DNA of 64,000 nt from Nematostella vectensis (Eukaryota > Cnidaria > Anthozoa > Actiniaria > Edwardsiidae). The translations under genes and the position numbers were made by a program. The DNA is taken from NCBI RefSeq assembly GCF_932526225.1, contig NC_064045.1, positions 558,001 to 622,000 of the forward strand, given 5' to 3'. Shown one piece after another: positions 63,193 to 64,000 of the stretch (positions are counted from its first letter, which is position 1; every line of letters begins with the position of its first letter). The notes under the pieces were generated by a model that saw nothing but the letters and a program-made list of their open reading frames with translations, made no database searches and was not told where the DNA came from.

Positions 63193-64000
63193 ATGGTGTT
63201 CTTTGTTGAAGGGAAGTCTCAAAACTTCTGGGTTGGACCGCATATGGTACTTCTAAGAGCCTCTCGAGAGAACCAGCCTTATCTAGATTTTTTTTGGTCC
63301 GTCCTGTCACGCCCAGGGCATGCACAAACACGTGTGGGCCGCACCCACCATCACTTTTGTAATGGTCCCTCTTCCTTATCACAAGTCTGGTACTCTTAAC
63401 ATTATGTGGTGTCATGGAGTAATGTACTCTTACATGAGAGAGAAAGCGTCTTTTGTTTTAATTTTATATTGAAACCTGTGTCAACAGGTGTAAAGTGTAT
63501 TAACACTAGCTTTACACCTATAAAATATCAACAACTATCTGTGATAGAAGTGGCTGGCGTAATGACAGCTTGGCTTGCTTGAATCTGCCTTGTATTTGGC
63601 TAGAACTAGTTCTTTGATCTCGAACGGGTAAAGGGGCCCATGCAGGTTATTTTTTTTCACAATATACACCTTATAATTATAATTGATGTCCATCGCAATC
63701 CCTGCTTCGTAAAGTTAGAGCCTAGTGCACCACTGGAGTCCAATGGACTCCGAGAAATTTAAAAATGCATACTGCTAGTTTTGCCGCTGTTAATTTATCA
63801 TATACCATTGTCTGGTCTCGCAAATAAATAATAAGAGATACATTATATATTTCAATATATAAAGAAATACTTTATATATTAATATAATATAAGAGTCTCC
63901 AGAGGGACTTTAAAGGCTGTTCCAAAACTGTGCTTATTATACATGTACGACCTACTTTGGGTTTAGAAGTTTGTGAGAAGTCATTGAATATCTTATTCGG
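63193..64000 (+). repeat. monomer M68 (3' end cut), a1
   Basis: 808 bp present. Copy of M65 at 2,788 bp up to the window end; I see no difference between the two. Confidence 0.95.

Larger units (their letters stand above)
1..64000 (+). repeat. satellite array, ~929-bp monomer, 69 copies
   Basis: The same unit recurs from the first to the last base, always in the same orientation. The mean spacing of the ATG/ATA landmark is 929.4 bp (923 to 63193 over 67 intervals), with extremes of 925 and 937 bp. Most length change comes from two T tracts and a 2-bp indel (GAATCTCTGCC or GAATCTGCC). Monomers differ mainly by scattered substitutions, and some pairs differ by only one or a few bases. No stretch of 300 bases or more falls outside the array, so there is no unique DNA, transposon or gene between copies. 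Size and organisation fit eukaryotic satellite DNA. A ribosomal intergenic-spacer array is a less likely alternative, because no rRNA-like sequence occurs in 64 kb. Confidence 0.97.
59444..64000 (+). repeat. tandem duplication of a 2,788-bp trimer (open at right)
   Basis: The segment from about 59444 matches that from about 62232 at an offset of 2,788 bp up to the window end. Shared rare marks are GGTGTAGTGAATAG, TATAACAAG, GACAGAAAG, CTAAGGTTAG, the T8 run, CTTCGTAAAG and ATATAAAGAAAT. One difference was found (60163 A, 62951 T). The right end of the second copy is beyond the window. Confidence 0.88.

Noticed and set aside
1-64000. About 140 open frames of 60-135 codons on both strands
   Set aside because: They are the same few frames seen once per monomer. 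They have no recognisable domain, many copies lack a start or are broken, and the longer ones (for example the minus-strand frames at 21136-21543 and 49014-49415) arise only from indels in T tracts joining two frames.
1-64000. CRISPR array
   Set aside because: The repeat is far too long, there are no short repeats with unique spacers, and no cas-like genes are present.
1-64000. 5S rRNA, U1, U2, U4, U5 or U6 snRNA tandem genes
   Set aside because: Compared with the well-known conserved stretches of these RNAs by eye on both strands; none is present in the monomer.
1-64000. Transposon origin with terminal repeats or target-site duplications
   Set aside because: Copies abut with no terminal inverted repeats at a consistent border, no poly-A end and no flanking duplications; no transposase or reverse-transcriptase fragment is seen.
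1-64000. Bacterial or phage locus
   Set aside because: There are no long coding frames, operons, Shine-Dalgarno-led starts or RNA genes in 64 kb.

Overview
The whole 64 kb window is one uninterrupted head-to-tail tandem array of a single non-coding repeat unit of about 929 bp. Using one landmark per copy (the ATGGTGTTC or ATAGTGTTC site), I count 69 monomers: 67 complete (M1 to M67), a first copy (M0) lacking only its first 5 bases, and a last copy (M68) cut by the window edge. All are on the same strand. Lengths run from 925 to 937 bp. There is no unique sequence, no array edge and no inserted element, and I find no gene I would defend. This is satellite DNA of a eukaryotic genome, probably heterochromatic (for example pericentromeric or subtelomeric). 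It is AT-rich. Many of its variant sites are CpG to TpG/CpA changes, which suggests cytosine methylation in the germ line. I cannot name the species.

Layout of one monomer, starting at the ATG/ATA site: a head with an open frame of 92 codons; the palindrome CTCTCGAGAG; a T7 run followed by a GC-richer stretch with three short dyads (GCCCAGGGC, GCATGC, ACACGTGT); a strong hairpin with 12-bp perfect arms; the palindrome AGAACTAGTTCT; a GGGCCC site and a length-variable T tract; the palindrome TTATAATTATAA; the inverted repeat GGAGTCCA-A-TGGACTCC; an AT-rich stretch with TATATTAATATA; TACATGTA; and a second variable T tract just before the next monomer.

Variants. The head comes in four types, read just after the ACACGTG motif: a (GCCGCACCCACC), b (GCACCRACCCCTAT), s (GCCTCACCCCCCAT) and r (AGGGCACCAACCCCC). 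The tail comes in two classes: 1 (TCTCGCAAAT, ACATTATAT, AAAACTGTGC, GGTTACTGACAAG) and 2 (TCTTGCAAAT, ACTTTATAC, AAAAATGTGC, GGTGTACTGACTAG); M marks a mosaic tail. This gives a barcode per monomer.

Region by region: 0-13 kb is mainly type a with a four-monomer higher-order period of about 3.73 kb; 13-20.8 kb holds dimer duplications of about 1.86 kb; 20.5-26.1 kb is a near-perfect tandem duplication of a 2,790-bp trimer; 26-32.5 kb is mixed and includes a one-monomer duplication with a visible crossover point; 32.5-47.4 kb alternates tail classes 1 and 2 for 16 monomers and has long-range copies at 6- and 8-monomer spacing; 47.4-64 kb is rich in type s, has a 7-monomer period and ends in a second trimer duplication (2,788 bp). 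The picture is of an array kept uniform by repeated unequal exchange, with junctions that can still be read.
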